A stretch of 64,000 nt of DNA from an uncultured Pelagibacteraceae bacterium (lineage in GTDB: Bacteria > Pseudomonadota > Alphaproteobacteria > Pelagibacterales > Pelagibacteraceae). The stretch spans positions 124,001 through 188,000 of the forward strand of contig CACHVY010000001.1 in assembly GCA_902583455.1 (NCBI GenBank), read 5' to 3'. Numbering within the stretch: position 1 is the stretch's first letter; each line of letters begins with the position of its first letter. Of the stretch, positions 29,861 to 39,981 are shown piece after piece. Under the pieces are notes generated by a model. It ran no database searches. It had not been told where the DNA came from and worked only from the letters and a program-made list of their open reading frames with translations. Position numbers and translations under genes: made by a program.

Positions 29861-31834
29861 ATAAACATCGTCAGGATCTTGATTTTCGATATGTTTTTTT
29901 AAAACTATTTCATAGGCTTCTTCTAATTTTCTTGTGTATAATTCACTATTAAATAAAGGGTTAGTACCCCTTGATGTATTTAATTTGTCTTTTAAATGTT
30001 TTAAATATTTTTCATCATTTGCTATTTTTACAGCTTTTTCAATATATTCTTCATCTGAGTTAGTTATTAGTTCATCCAAGCCACTAGTTCTTAATAAACT
30101 TGATGCTACTCTACTGTGAAATGATTTCCCTTTTTTTGTTAAAACTGGAACACCTGCCCAAATAGAATCACTACAAGTTGTATGAGCGTTATATGGAAAG
30201 GTATCTAAAAATAAATCTGCAAATTTAATTCTCACTAAATGTTTTTCTAAAGGTATTGGCTCACTAAATATAATTCTATCTGATTTAATATTTTCTTTCT
30301 CAAATTCTTTTTTTAGATTTTTTATAAAATTTTTATTTTTAGAAAGAAGCCATAGTATACTTTTTGGAGTTTGTTTTAAAATTTCGGCCCAAAGGTTAAG
30401 AGCTTGTTTTAAAATCTTTTGATTTGAATTAAAACAACAAAAAATAAATTTGTTTTCTGGTAAATTTAATTCTTTTTTAGTCAATTTAATGTCGGATATT
30501 AAACGGTCTTTTTCTGAAGGTTGGTAAGAATTCGGGAGAAAAATTATTTTTTCTGAGTAAAATTTTTTGTCGTTTTCTTCTATAACAGTTTTGTCAGCAA
30601 TTATATAATCCATTTTATCAGTTCCCAACGTTCCAGGATAACCTAGAAAATTAATTTGAACTGGCGCACATTTATACAAGAAAATTTCCAGTCGATTTTC
30701 AAATCCACCGGTATGTCCCATTAGATCAACTGCAATGTCTATTTTTAAATTTCTTGATAAATTTACAATTTCCTCGTTACTCATACTTGCAATATCATGA
30801 AATTCGTCGAAAGCCTTTTTAAATCTTAAATAAAAAATATCATCTTTTTTTTGTTTTTTGCCAAAATAGAAACCGTGTAAATTAAATCTTGATTTGTCAT
30901 GTAACTCTATTGTTTTTGATATTAAGTGACCAACTGGGTGATTTCTAAAATCTGCTGAATAATATCCAATATTTATCTTTTCTTTTTGTTTTATAGCAGG
31001 AAATAAATGTTTCTTATATTCTCCCATTTTTTTAAAATTTACAAAAATTTCGGCAGATTTACTTTGTAATGTAGGTGAGTCGCATATATATGACATCATC
31101 AACGGGTCTGCTACTTTTTTTTCGCGTTTAACTTTAGATACAATTTCTTCAAAATCTTTTTCTAAATTATACCACTCACAATTCATCAATTTATCAAAAA
31201 CAATATTTCCTAAAACAAATGGATAATCAGGATTAATTAAATAAGCACTTTTATAAGAGTTTATTGCCTCAGTTTGTTTGTCCATTTGAGATAGGATTAA
31301 CGCTTTTTCGTTATATAGATAAGGATTGTCAGGAGTTAAATAAATCATTTCATCTAAAAATTTTAAAGCATCATTTTTTTTATCCATAACTTGTAAAAGA
31401 TGTAACTTACTTTTTATAACTGGTAAAAAGTTTGGTTTAATCTTTAATGATTTATTCAAGTGGATTAGTGCATCTTTATAATTTTGAGTTTTAAAATAAA
31501 CATCACTAATTCCAAACAATGCCTCGAAATAATCTGGTTTAATCTTTAATGCTTTGTTAAAAAATTCAATAGCTTCGTTATGTTTATTTAATTTTGAATG
31601 AACATTTCCTAAATTGTTTAATGCAAAAATATAATCAGGCCTAATGATAATTGCTTTCTCCCAAAGTTTTATTGCATCTTGATAATTATTAAGGCGGAAC
31701 AAAATATAACCATGAATATTAAGGAATTCAAAATTTTGCTCTAATTTATTTTTGATATTATCACAAATAATCTTAGCTTCGTTAAAGCTATTATCTTTAA
31801 TTAATTCCAATATTTTTTTTATTTTATCTTTCAT
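29855..31834 (-). CDS. TPR protein with O-GlcNAc transferase (OGT/SPINDLY) domain
   Basis: Multiple TPRs (YIFALNNLGNVHSKLNKHNEAIEFFNKALKIKPDY); INIGYYSADFRNHPVGHL; VQINFLGYPGTLGTDKMDYIIAD; LFLDTFPYNAHTTCSDSIWAGVPVLTKKGKSFHSRVASSLL. Confidence 0.92.
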   Translation of the reverse strand: MKDKIKKILELIKDNSFNEAKIICDNIKNKLEQNFEFLNIHGYILFRLNNYQDAIKLWEKAIIIRPDYIFALNNLGNVHSKLNKHNEAIEFFNKALKIKPDYFEALFGISDVYFKTQNYKDALIHLNKSLKIKPNFLPVIKSKLHLLQVMDKKNDALKFLDEMIYLTPDNPYLYNEKALILSQMDKQTEAINSYKSAYLINPDYPFVLGNIVFDKLMNCEWYNLEKDFEEIVSKVKREKKVADPLMMSYICDSPTLQSKSAEIFVNFKKMGEYKKHLFPAIKQKEKINIGYYSADFRNHPVGHLISKTIELHDKSRFNLHGFYFGKKQKKDDIFYLRFKKAFDEFHDIASMSNEEIVNLSRNLKIDIAVDLMGHTGGFENRLEIFLYKCAPVQINFLGYPGTLGTDKMDYIIADKTVIEENDKKFYSEKIIFLPNSYQPSEKDRLISDIKLTKKELNLPENKFIFCCFNSNQKILKQALNLWAEILKQTPKSILWLLSKNKNFIKNLKKEFEKENIKSDRIIFSEPIPLEKHLVRIKFADLFLDTFPYNAHTTCSDSIWAGVPVLTKKGKSFHSRVASSLLRTSGLDELITNSDEEYIEKAVKIANDEKYLKHLKDKLNTSRGTNPLFNSELYTRKLEEAYEIVLKKHIENQDPDDVYL

Positions 31835-31922
31835 AAAATGAAATAATAGTATTAGCTTATATTATATCAAAATGATTCAAATAAATTTAGAAAAGTTATA
31901 TAAATTAAATTAGGTTGTTAAA

Positions 31923-32336
31923 ATGAAATATTGGTTACTCAAATCTGAGCCTGATGTTTGGTCTATTGATCAACAAATTAAGGTTGGTGCAAAAGGATCT
32001 ATTTGGGACGGGGTTAGAAATTATCAAGCTTCAAATAATTTAAAAAAAATGAAAATAGGTGATATATGTTTTTTTTATCATTCCAATATAGGTAAAGAAA
32101 TAGTTGGAACTGTGAAAATTATTAAAGAGGCATTTCTTGATCCAACAGATAAAATGAAAAAGTTTGTGGCTGTTAAAGTGAAGTTTGAAAAGAAACTGAA
32201 AAAACCAATAAGTTTACAAAAAATTAAGAAAATAAGGGAACTTCAACAATTACCTCTAATAAAACAAAGCAGATTATCGGTAATGCCTATTGACTCTAAA
32301 AGCTGGAAGATCTTAAATAGGTTGGGAAATATATAA
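31923..32336 (+). CDS. EVE domain-containing protein
   Basis: KYWLLKSEPDVWSID...WDGVRNYQASNNLKKMKIGDICFFYHSN. Confidence 0.92.
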   Translation: MKYWLLKSEPDVWSIDQQIKVGAKGSIWDGVRNYQASNNLKKMKIGDICFFYHSNIGKEIVGTVKIIKEAFLDPTDKMKKFVAVKVKFEKKLKKPISLQKIKKIRELQQLPLIKQSRLSVMPIDSKSWKILNRLGNI

Positions 32337-32342
32337 AAAAAC

Positions 32343-34412
32343 ATGCCAAAAAAATCTAAATACAGAAAGAAAAACAGAGGAAAGAAAATTGTAAAAAAAA
32401 GACGCGGATCAAAAATTCGTAGAAAAAAAAATATCAAGACTATTAAAAATAAGAAATTAAAAAATAATAATAAACCTGTAGAAAAAGTATACAAAGTTAA
32501 ATCCGAATGGCTTAAAAAAGCTTTAGTTAGTAAAAATGTTTATGAAAAAAAATATAGTGAATCCTTAAAAGACAACGACGGATTTTGGAGAAAAGAGGGT
32601 AAAAGAATATCTTGGATAAAACCTTACACGAAAATAAAAGACGTAAAATATAGTACTTCAGATGTTAACATTAAATGGTTTTATGACGGGACGCTTAATG
32701 CATCAGCAAATTGTATAGACAGACATTTAAAAAATAATAAAGATAAAACAGCAATTATGTGGGTTGGTGATGATCCTAAATCACAAAAAAAAATTACATA
32801 CAAACAATTACATAGTGAAGTTTGTAAAATTGCCAATGGTTTAAGAGAAATAGGGGTTAAAAAGGGGGATAGAGTAACAATTTATTTAACAATGATACCA
32901 GAGCTTGCTTACACTATGTTGGCATGTGCAAGAATTGGTGCAATACATTCTATAATTTTTGGTGGTTTTTCTCCTGATAGTATTGCTGGACGTATTAATG
33001 ATTGTGAGTCTGATTTTGTAGTAACAGCTGACGAAGGAGTAAGAGGGGGTAAAACAATTCCACTTAAAGCTATCACTGATGAGGCTTTGGAAAGTTGTCC
33101 AAACGTAAAAAAATGTGTGGTAGTAAAAAGAACTGGTAGCGATATAAGTTGGGATGACAGTCGAGATGTTTGGTATCATGAGATAACAAAAAAAGTTCCA
33201 ACGTTTTGCGAGCCTGAAGAAATGAATGCTGAAGATCCTCTATTTATTTTATACACATCAGGATCAACAGGTAAACCTAAAGGCGTTCTTCATACAACTG
33301 GTGGATATATGGTTTACGCGTCAATGACACATCAATATATTTTTAATTACAAGCCCAAAGACATCTACTGGTGCACAGCAGATATTGGTTGGGTAACAGG
33401 TCATAGCTACATAATATACGGTCCACTGGCTAATGGTGCTACTACTGTAATGTTTGAAGGTATACCAACCTACCCTGATTCATCTAGGTGGTGGCAAATT
33501 ATTGATAGATACAAAGTTAATATTTTTTATACTGCGCCTACTGCAATAAGGGCTTTAATGAGAGAGGGAGATAAACCCGTAAAAAAAACCTCAAGAAAAA
33601 CTTTAAAATTGTTGGGAACTGTTGGTGAACCAATAAATCCAGAAGCGTGGGAATGGTATTACAAGACTGTTGGTGACTCAAGATGTCCAATAGTAGATAC
33701 CTGGTGGCAAACAGAGACAGGTGGTATTTTAATTAGTCCACAAACTGGCGCGATAGATCTTAAGCCTGGATCTGCAACTAAACCTTTCTATGGTATTAAG
33801 CCTGTAATAGTCGATAAAACAGGAAAAATATTAAAAGGCGAAGCACAAGGAAGGCTTTGCATAGCGCAATCTTGGCCTGGACAGATGAGAACGGTTTATG
33901 GTGATCATAACAGATTTATTGAAACTTATTTTTCTCAATTTGATGGTAAGTATTTTACTGGGGATGGATGTAGAAGAGATAAAGATGGTTATTATTGGAT
34001 AACAGGAAGAGTAGATGATGTTATAATAGTTTCAGGACACAACCTTGGCACAGCTGAAATTGAAAGTGCATTCGTTGCTCATCCAAAAGTAGCTGAGGCC
34101 GCTGTAGTCGGATACCCTCATGACATAAAAGGAAATGGACTTTATTGTTACGTAACTCTTAATGTAGGTGAAAAAGCAGATGGGGATTTAGAAAGAGAAT
34201 TAAAGTTGTGGGTAAGAAAACAAATCGGCCCAATTGCGACACCTGATCTAATACATTTTTCTCCTGGTTTACCAAAAACTAGGTCTGGTAAAATAATGAG
34301 AAGAATTTTAAGAAAGATTGCAGCTAATGAACATGATCAGCTAGGTGATACAACAACTTTAGCTGATCCAAGTGTTGTGCAAAGTTTGGTTGATGAAAGA
34401 AAAAATATTTAA
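32343..34412 (+). CDS. acs: Acetyl-CoA synthetase with Lys/Arg-rich N-terminal extension
   Basis: [77 protein letters not shown]. Confidence 0.95.
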   Translation: MPKKSKYRKKNRGKKIVKKRRGSKIRRKKNIKTIKNKKLKNNNKPVEKVYKVKSEWLKKALVSKNVYEKKYSESLKDNDGFWRKEGKRISWIKPYTKIKDVKYSTSDVNIKWFYDGTLNASANCIDRHLKNNKDKTAIMWVGDDPKSQKKITYKQLHSEVCKIANGLREIGVKKGDRVTIYLTMIPELAYTMLACARIGAIHSIIFGGFSPDSIAGRINDCESDFVVTADEGVRGGKTIPLKAITDEALESCPNVKKCVVVKRTGSDISWDDSRDVWYHEITKKVPTFCEPEEMNAEDPLFILYTSGSTGKPKGVLHTTGGYMVYASMTHQYIFNYKPKDIYWCTADIGWVTGHSYIIYGPLANGATTVMFEGIPTYPDSSRWWQIIDRYKVNIFYTAPTAIRALMREGDKPVKKTSRKTLKLLGTVGEPINPEAWEWYYKTVGDSRCPIVDTWWQTETGGILISPQTGAIDLKPGSATKPFYGIKPVIVDKTGKILKGEAQGRLCIAQSWPGQMRTVYGDHNRFIETYFSQFDGKYFTGDGCRRDKDGYYWITGRVDDVIIVSGHNLGTAEIESAFVAHPKVAEAAVVGYPHDIKGNGLYCYVTLNVGEKADGDLERELKLWVRKQIGPIATPDLIHFSPGLPKTRSGKIMRRILRKIAANEHDQLGDTTTLADPSVVQSLVDERKNI

Positions 34413-35035
34413 AACTTAATAAGTTTTACAAATTCATCTTTAATATTATCCCATTTAAGTATCATAGAATTTAAAACAATTTTTCTATCTAAAGTTTTTA
34501 GTTCTTCTGCAATTGGAGCCCATTTATAGAGTGCTAAAGCACTAGAGTTGAATGGAAGTGAGCTATAATATTTTTTCCAATCAATTTTTTCATATCTTTC
34601 ATAAAATGTTTTTTTTCCGTGGGCCGCTATGTCTTCTGGCATTCCGTTTTTTAATTCTTGATCTATAATGGTTTCATAAATTCTTTTAGATTTTTCAAAG
34701 TCACTAAGATTAAAATTATTATGAATATAAGAGAATGTGTAAAAAGTTAAATCTTGTAAGGAAATTATATAAATGTTCCATTTTGCTAAATTAATCGAGT
34801 CAATAAAAACATCATTATCAAAGTGTAAAACATATTTTGTTCCCATTCTTGTTTTTAAGTAATTGTACAAAGTTACTTGGGTTACCCATGCAGATTTTTT
34901 TTGAATAAATTCCTCAAGGTCTAAAAAATTTTTAATTTTTTTTTTTGGCAAAATTCCCTTGAACATTGCCAATAAATAGACCTTGAAATCCTCTAATTTT
35001 ATATCTTTGAGATTGAATCTATATTTTAAGGCCAT
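34409..35035 (-). CDS. Conserved hypothetical protein
   Basis: 208-aa ORF convergent with acs; no family recognised. Confidence 0.6.
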   Translation of the reverse strand: MALKYRFNLKDIKLEDFKVYLLAMFKGILPKKKIKNFLDLEEFIQKKSAWVTQVTLYNYLKTRMGTKYVLHFDNDVFIDSINLAKWNIYIISLQDLTFYTFSYIHNNFNLSDFEKSKRIYETIIDQELKNGMPEDIAAHGKKTFYERYEKIDWKKYYSSLPFNSSALALYKWAPIAEELKTLDRKIVLNSMILKWDNIKDEFVKLIKF

Positions 35036-35153
35036 ATGTATACTAAAAGTTGAAATATATTATAAAATAACAAAAAATACGAGAATTTTAGGGGTTCCAA
35101 TATTTTTCATAATGAGTAATCTTTCGTCTTTTAACCTATAGGGAGGGAAAAAA

Positions 35154-35417
35154 ATGTCAAAACAAGCACAACATTGGGAAAAGACTAGAGGCCTGCTTTT
35201 TGTAACGCTAGCTATCTGGTTCGTTTTCTCTATTGGCATCTTCCTCTTCGGTGCCGAGATGGAAGCATCATCTATTAGACCTTTTGGATATCCATTGTCA
35301 TATTATATGACATGTCAAGGTTCTCTTGGAATTTTCGTAATACTAATTTTTTGGTTTGCGGGAAGACAAGAAAAGATTGATGAAGAGTTCGGCTTTTCTG
35401 AAAGAGAGGATGGCTAA
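35154..35417 (+). CDS. DUF4212 small subunit of sodium:solute symporter
   Basis: HWEKTRGLLFVTLAIWFVFSIGIFLFG...YPLSYYMTCQGSLGIFVILIFWFA; GGGAGGG Shine-Dalgarno; overlaps the SSS gene. Confidence 0.92.
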   Translation: MSKQAQHWEKTRGLLFVTLAIWFVFSIGIFLFGAEMEASSIRPFGYPLSYYMTCQGSLGIFVILIFWFAGRQEKIDEEFGFSEREDG

Positions 35418-37237
35418 TGTTTAAGGGTAATTTTATAAACAATCTCCCCAAGATTTATGGAACATACACCGGTGGTTTCATAGTTTTCATAATCTTGATG
35501 GCGATTGCCGAACAAGCTGGAATGTCTGCAAAAGTAATTGGTATTTGCTTTGTAGCCTTTACAGTTTTAATTTATGCACTAATTGGTTACCTATCTCGTA
35601 CAATTCAAGTTGATGCATATTATCTAGCTGGAAGGCAAGTTCCAACAGTGTTCAACGGTATGGCTACAGCAGCAGACTGGATGTCTGGTGCTTCATTCGT
35701 TGCGATGGCTGGAGGAATTTACTTCAAAGGTTATGGTTATATGGCACTACTTGTTGGTTGGACGGGTGGATACGTACTAGTTGCTTCGCTACTAGCACCA
35801 TATTTAAGAAAATTTGGTTGCTATACAGTTCCAGATTTCATTGGAACTAGATATGGCGGAAACTTAGCTAGACTATCTGCGGTAATAGTCTTAACAGTTG
35901 CATCATTCACTTACGTGACAGCACAGATTAATGCTACAGGAACAATTGCATCAGTTGCACTTGATATTCCTTTTAACATTGCTGTTTACGTAGGATTAGC
36001 AAGTATATTGATGTGTTCAATGCTTGGTGGAATGAGAGCAGTTACATGGACGCAAGTAGCTCAATACATTGTATTGATTATAGCTTACTTGATACCTGTA
36101 TTCTGGATCAGTAACAAAATGGGTGCTGGAGTATTTCCACACTTAATGTTAGCAGATGAAGTTGCTAGAATCGCTGAGTTAGAAGCTCAGTTTGGTCTTG
36201 GCGATGTTAAAAATTCTGCAGCTGATTTAAAACAGGTTCCTAAAGGACTATCAGGTATAACCAAAGCGCACGCTGAAGTTAACACTACACCTTGGAAATT
36301 TATTTCATTAGCGGTTTGTATGATGGCTGGAACAGCTTCATTACCACACGTTATGATGAGATATTTTACTACTCCAAGTGTAAAAGCTGCTAGAAGATCA
36401 GTAGGTTGGTCACTATTCTTTATATTCCTACTTTATTCATCAGCTCCAATGTTAGCTACATTATCTAAATTATCGTTAATGGATCCAAACTTAGCAACAG
36501 GAATTATTGGTAAGTCAATTTCTGAAGTTCAAGCAATTGACTGGTATCAAAACTGGAACCAAGCAAACTTAATGTTTGTAAGCGACTTTAACGGAAATGG
36601 AACGCTCGAATTAAACGAGTTCTTCATGGGTGGTAAAGCCGTTGTATTGGCAACTCCAGAGATAGCAGGATTACCATATGTAATTTCTGGTCTAGTTGCT
36701 GCTGGAGGTATGGCTGCTGCCATGTCAACAGCTGACGGATTAGTGTTAGCGATATCTAATGCATTATCTCACGACATTTACTACAAGATGATTAATCCAA
36801 AAGCGGAGACAGCTAAAAGGTTGTTGATCGCAAGGGTATTACTTGTATTAATTGGTTTCGCTGGAGCAACAATTGCAGCTCTTGAAATTCAAGGTATCTT
36901 AGGTTCGGTTATCTGGGCTTTTGACTTTGCGATGTCAGGATTATTCTTCCCACTTGTACTAGGAGTATGGTGGAAGAGAGCAAATGCTCAAGGAGCAGTC
37001 GCAGGAATGCTAGGAGGACTAGCCGCTGGAACAGCATACTTAATTGCTGTAAGAAGTGGTTACCCTGGTTTCTTAGATATTACTCAGTTAACATTTGGTA
37101 TAGTTGGATCAGTAGTAAGCTTAGTACTTATGATCGTAGTCAGCTTGGCAACTAAAGCGCCAGACGCTGCTACTCAGAAAATGGTAGACGAAGTTCGTGT
37201 ACCAAGTGGTAAAGCGATACTAGGAAGACAACACTAA
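35417..37237 (+). CDS. Sodium:solute symporter (VC_2705 / ActP-like)
   Basis: YYLAGRQVPTVFNGMATAADWMSGASFVAMAGGIY; LPHVMMRYFTTPSVKAARRSVGW; GGMAAAMSTADGLVLAISNALSHDIY. Confidence 0.95.
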   Translation: MFKGNFINNLPKIYGTYTGGFIVFIILMAIAEQAGMSAKVIGICFVAFTVLIYALIGYLSRTIQVDAYYLAGRQVPTVFNGMATAADWMSGASFVAMAGGIYFKGYGYMALLVGWTGGYVLVASLLAPYLRKFGCYTVPDFIGTRYGGNLARLSAVIVLTVASFTYVTAQINATGTIASVALDIPFNIAVYVGLASILMCSMLGGMRAVTWTQVAQYIVLIIAYLIPVFWISNKMGAGVFPHLMLADEVARIAELEAQFGLGDVKNSAADLKQVPKGLSGITKAHAEVNTTPWKFISLAVCMMAGTASLPHVMMRYFTTPSVKAARRSVGWSLFFIFLLYSSAPMLATLSKLSLMDPNLATGIIGKSISEVQAIDWYQNWNQANLMFVSDFNGNGTLELNEFFMGGKAVVLATPEIAGLPYVISGLVAAGGMAAAMSTADGLVLAISNALSHDIYYKMINPKAETAKRLLIARVLLVLIGFAGATIAALEIQGILGSVIWAFDFAMSGLFFPLVLGVWWKRANAQGAVAGMLGGLAAGTAYLIAVRSGYPGFLDITQLTFGIVGSVVSLVLMIVVSLATKAPDAATQKMVDEVRVPSGKAILGRQH

Positions 37238-37248
37238 ATACATAATTT

Positions 37249-37286
37249 TTAAGGGGCGAGAATTTATCGCCCCTTAACTTTTTTTT
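37249..37286 (+). terminator. Rho-independent terminator downstream of symporter
   Basis: TTAAGGGGCGA-gaattta-TCGCCCCTTAA followed by cTTTTTTTT; perfect 11-bp stem. Confidence 0.92.
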
Positions 37287-37295
37287 CACACAGAC

Positions 37296-37646
37296 ATGTA
37301 CGCAAACTTTCACCCAATGATTTACCTAATTGACTACGTCATGGGTATGATCATGTGGACTTTAATTGGCAGAGTTGCAATGAATATATTTCAAAGAGAA
37401 GACTCTAGTTTTTTCTTTATGAAAGTTTTTGTTAAATTGACAGATCCTTTTATAACAATGTTTAGGTTTATAACTCCATCCTTCATAATAAAACCTCTGG
37501 TTCCTTTATATGTTGCCTGGTTTTTCTATATGTTCAGATTTTATTTAATGCCATACTTAATGGGTTATTCAGTAATGGGCATGCTTTCTTTTCCATTGGA
37601 AAGTGAAATTGCATCCCAAATTTATCAAATATTTGGTAAAAAATAA
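37296..37646 (+). CDS. Small membrane protein, possibly YggT-like
   Basis: DYVMGMIMWTLIGRVAMNIF...KLTDPFITMFRFITPSFI...PLVPLYVAWFFYM. Confidence 0.6.
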   Translation: MYANFHPMIYLIDYVMGMIMWTLIGRVAMNIFQREDSSFFFMKVFVKLTDPFITMFRFITPSFIIKPLVPLYVAWFFYMFRFYLMPYLMGYSVMGMLSFPLESEIASQIYQIFGKK

Positions 37647-37688
37647 TTCAAAAAAAAAACAAAAATTGATACTAGTAAATAAGTATCA

Positions 37689-38348
37689 ATGAAAAAAATA
37701 AAAATATCACCATCGATTTTATCTGCTGATTTTAGTCAACTTGGGCAAGAGATTAAAAATTTAGAAAAAAGTGGGGCTGACATGATCCATGTAGATGTTA
37801 TGGATGGACACTTTGTGCCCAACCTAACTATAGGTCCTCCTGTAATAAAAGCTTTAAGGAAATATACCAATATTCCATTTGATGTACATTTGATGATCAA
37901 TCCTGTGCACAAATACATAAAAGATTATGCAGAAAGTGGTGCCGATATAATTACAATACATCCAGAAGCAACTAGTTCATTGCAAGAGTCTATTGATGAA
38001 ATAAAAAAATATAAAAAAAAAGTAGGTATATCATTAAATCCAGACACAAAAATTGAAGTAATAGAAAAATATCTAGATCAAATTGACTTGGTTTTAGTAA
38101 TGAGTGTTTTTCCAGGATTTGGAGGTCAAAAATTTATAAAAGATGTTCTTAAAAAAATTGAAAGATTAAGTGAAATTAAAGATAAGAATAGTTTTAAATT
38201 TGATATTGAAGTTGATGGTGGAATAAATTTCTCAAATTTTAAAGAAGTTCTTAAAGCTGGGGCAAATGTTTTAGTTTCAGGCACAACAATTTTCAAAGAG
38301 AATAATGGAGACATAAAGAAAAACATAAATTTTTTAAAAACTATTTAG
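37689..38348 (+). CDS. rpe: Ribulose-phosphate 3-epimerase
   Basis: ISPSILSADFSQLGQEI, HVDVMDGHFVPNLTIGP, MSVFPGFGGQKFI, VDGGI. Confidence 0.97.
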   Translation: MKKIKISPSILSADFSQLGQEIKNLEKSGADMIHVDVMDGHFVPNLTIGPPVIKALRKYTNIPFDVHLMINPVHKYIKDYAESGADIITIHPEATSSLQESIDEIKKYKKKVGISLNPDTKIEVIEKYLDQIDLVLVMSVFPGFGGQKFIKDVLKKIERLSEIKDKNSFKFDIEVDGGINFSNFKEVLKAGANVLVSGTTIFKENNGDIKKNINFLKTI

Positions 38349-38355
38349 ACATTGC

Positions 38356-39981
38356 ATGGGATACAAAGAAAATTCTATCACTAATCCTTTTTTATATATT
38401 ACAAAGCAAATTAGAAAAATTTATTTAAACTCAAGTATTTATAATAACAAAATTTCAAAAGTTTTTGAAGGTGGTTTTGAATATATTCCACACCTGAAGG
38501 TATTTGATTGTATTGTGAAAGTTAAGGATAGAAGAAATAGAATTGAAGATTACAATATAGAAAGTATTTGGGGAAACCAAAATTTATCAGAAAAAGATTT
38601 TAAAAAACTACATAGTTTTTTCTGGTTATTTACTATTGATTTAAAATCTTCAAAAAATATCACTAGATCTATAATCTCTAACTGGACAAATTTAAATCAA
38701 AACTTCAGTATCAAAAGCTGGGAATTAGACACACTCTCAAAAAGGATTATTTCTTGGATAGCAAATATTAATAACTTCTATCACGAAGGTGATGAATATT
38801 TTAAAATAAATTTTACAAAAGTTTTAAAAAAACAACTAAATCATTTAACTAATGAAATAGAAAATACTGAGTTTGTAAACGACAAAATGATCGGATGTTC
38901 TGCAATCATCATGGGTGGTCTATGTTTTAAACATCAATTACATTATTTAAATATAGGATTTCAACTATTAAAAAAGATTATTAATACAATTTTTGACAAA
39001 GATGGTTTCCCAAAATCTAGGAATCCCAGACATGTTATTTTTTATTTGAAGTATTTTGTTTTTATAAGAGAATTATTAAAAGATTCTAATACTGATATAC
39101 CAGAATATTTAAATGAAATTATATTTTATCTTGGCCAATCATTTGATTTTTATTTTGAGGAGAGCGATTGTGCATTTTTATTTAATGGCAACCACAATTT
39201 AGATGTTACTGGTTTTAAAAAATATCTGAAAGAACACGGTTATAAATTTAAAAATAAATTAAATAATTTGGGTGGCTATTCAATAATTAAAAATAAAAGA
39301 GATAAAATTATAGTAGATTTTGGACCAACGCCAGAAAAGAGATATTCTGCTGACTATCAATCTGGCGCTTTATCGTTTGAGATTTTTCATGATAAAGAAA
39401 AATTGATAACAAATTGTGGTTATTTTCAAAATTATGATCATAAATTGAATATTCTGTCTAAATCAACAGCTGCACATTCTACACTTTCAATTGATGATAG
39501 GTCTTCATGTAAATTTATAAAAGATAAATTAGGTTACTTTGCTTTAGAAAATACTATGAAAGTATCTAACAAAAAAGTTTATAACGATGATGAAATGTGG
39601 GAAATACAAGGGACACATGATGGTTATTTAAAAGAATATGGTATTTTACATGAAAGAAATATAAAATTTTTTACTAAAGAATTTAAGTACATTGGAGAGG
39701 ATATTATAATTTGCAAAAAGAATTTTCGAAAAGTTGGTTTTGATATAAGATTTCACTTACTACCGGATACTAATGCAATAAAAACGCAAGATAAGCAGTC
39801 TGTTTTATTAAAGCTTAAAAAAACTGGTTGGAAATTCACTTGTAACCATAAGAGTTTTGGTGTTGAAACAGGATTGTATTTTGGGAAAAAAGACTCCTTC
39901 ACTGAAAATAAAAATATTTATGTAATTGGGGAAATTACGAAAGAAAAAGAAATAATTAAATGGGAAATTAAGAGAATATGA
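38356..39981 (+). CDS. Heparinase II/III-like protein
   Basis: LGGYSIIKNKRDKIIVDFGPT...SADYQSGALSFEIFHDKEKLITNCG...AAHSTLSIDDRSS; upstream of purH. Confidence 0.85.
   Translation: MGYKENSITNPFLYITKQIRKIYLNSSIYNNKISKVFEGGFEYIPHLKVFDCIVKVKDRRNRIEDYNIESIWGNQNLSEKDFKKLHSFFWLFTIDLKSSKNITRSIISNWTNLNQNFSIKSWELDTLSKRIISWIANINNFYHEGDEYFKINFTKVLKKQLNHLTNEIENTEFVNDKMIGCSAIIMGGLCFKHQLHYLNIGFQLLKKIINTIFDKDGFPKSRNPRHVIFYLKYFVFIRELLKDSNTDIPEYLNEIIFYLGQSFDFYFEESDCAFLFNGNHNLDVTGFKKYLKEHGYKFKNKLNNLGGYSIIKNKRDKIIVDFGPTPEKRYSADYQSGALSFEIFHDKEKLITNCGYFQNYDHKLNILSKSTAAHSTLSIDDRSSCKFIKDKLGYFALENTMKVSNKKVYNDDEMWEIQGTHDGYLKEYGILHERNIKFFTKEFKYIGEDIIICKKNFRKVGFDIRFHLLPDTNAIKTQDKQSVLLKLKKTGWKFTCNHKSFGVETGLYFGKKDSFTENKNIYVIGEITKEKEIIKWEIKRI

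Noticed and set aside
32243-32494. Minus-strand ORF rich in Phe/Leu (83 aa)
   Set aside because: Antisense of the Lys-rich acs N-terminus; AAA/AAG codons read backwards give Phe/Leu.
32886-33179. 97-aa minus-strand ORF with Cys/Tyr/Ser richness
   Set aside because: Antisense shadow of the acs core; composition explained by the complementary codons.
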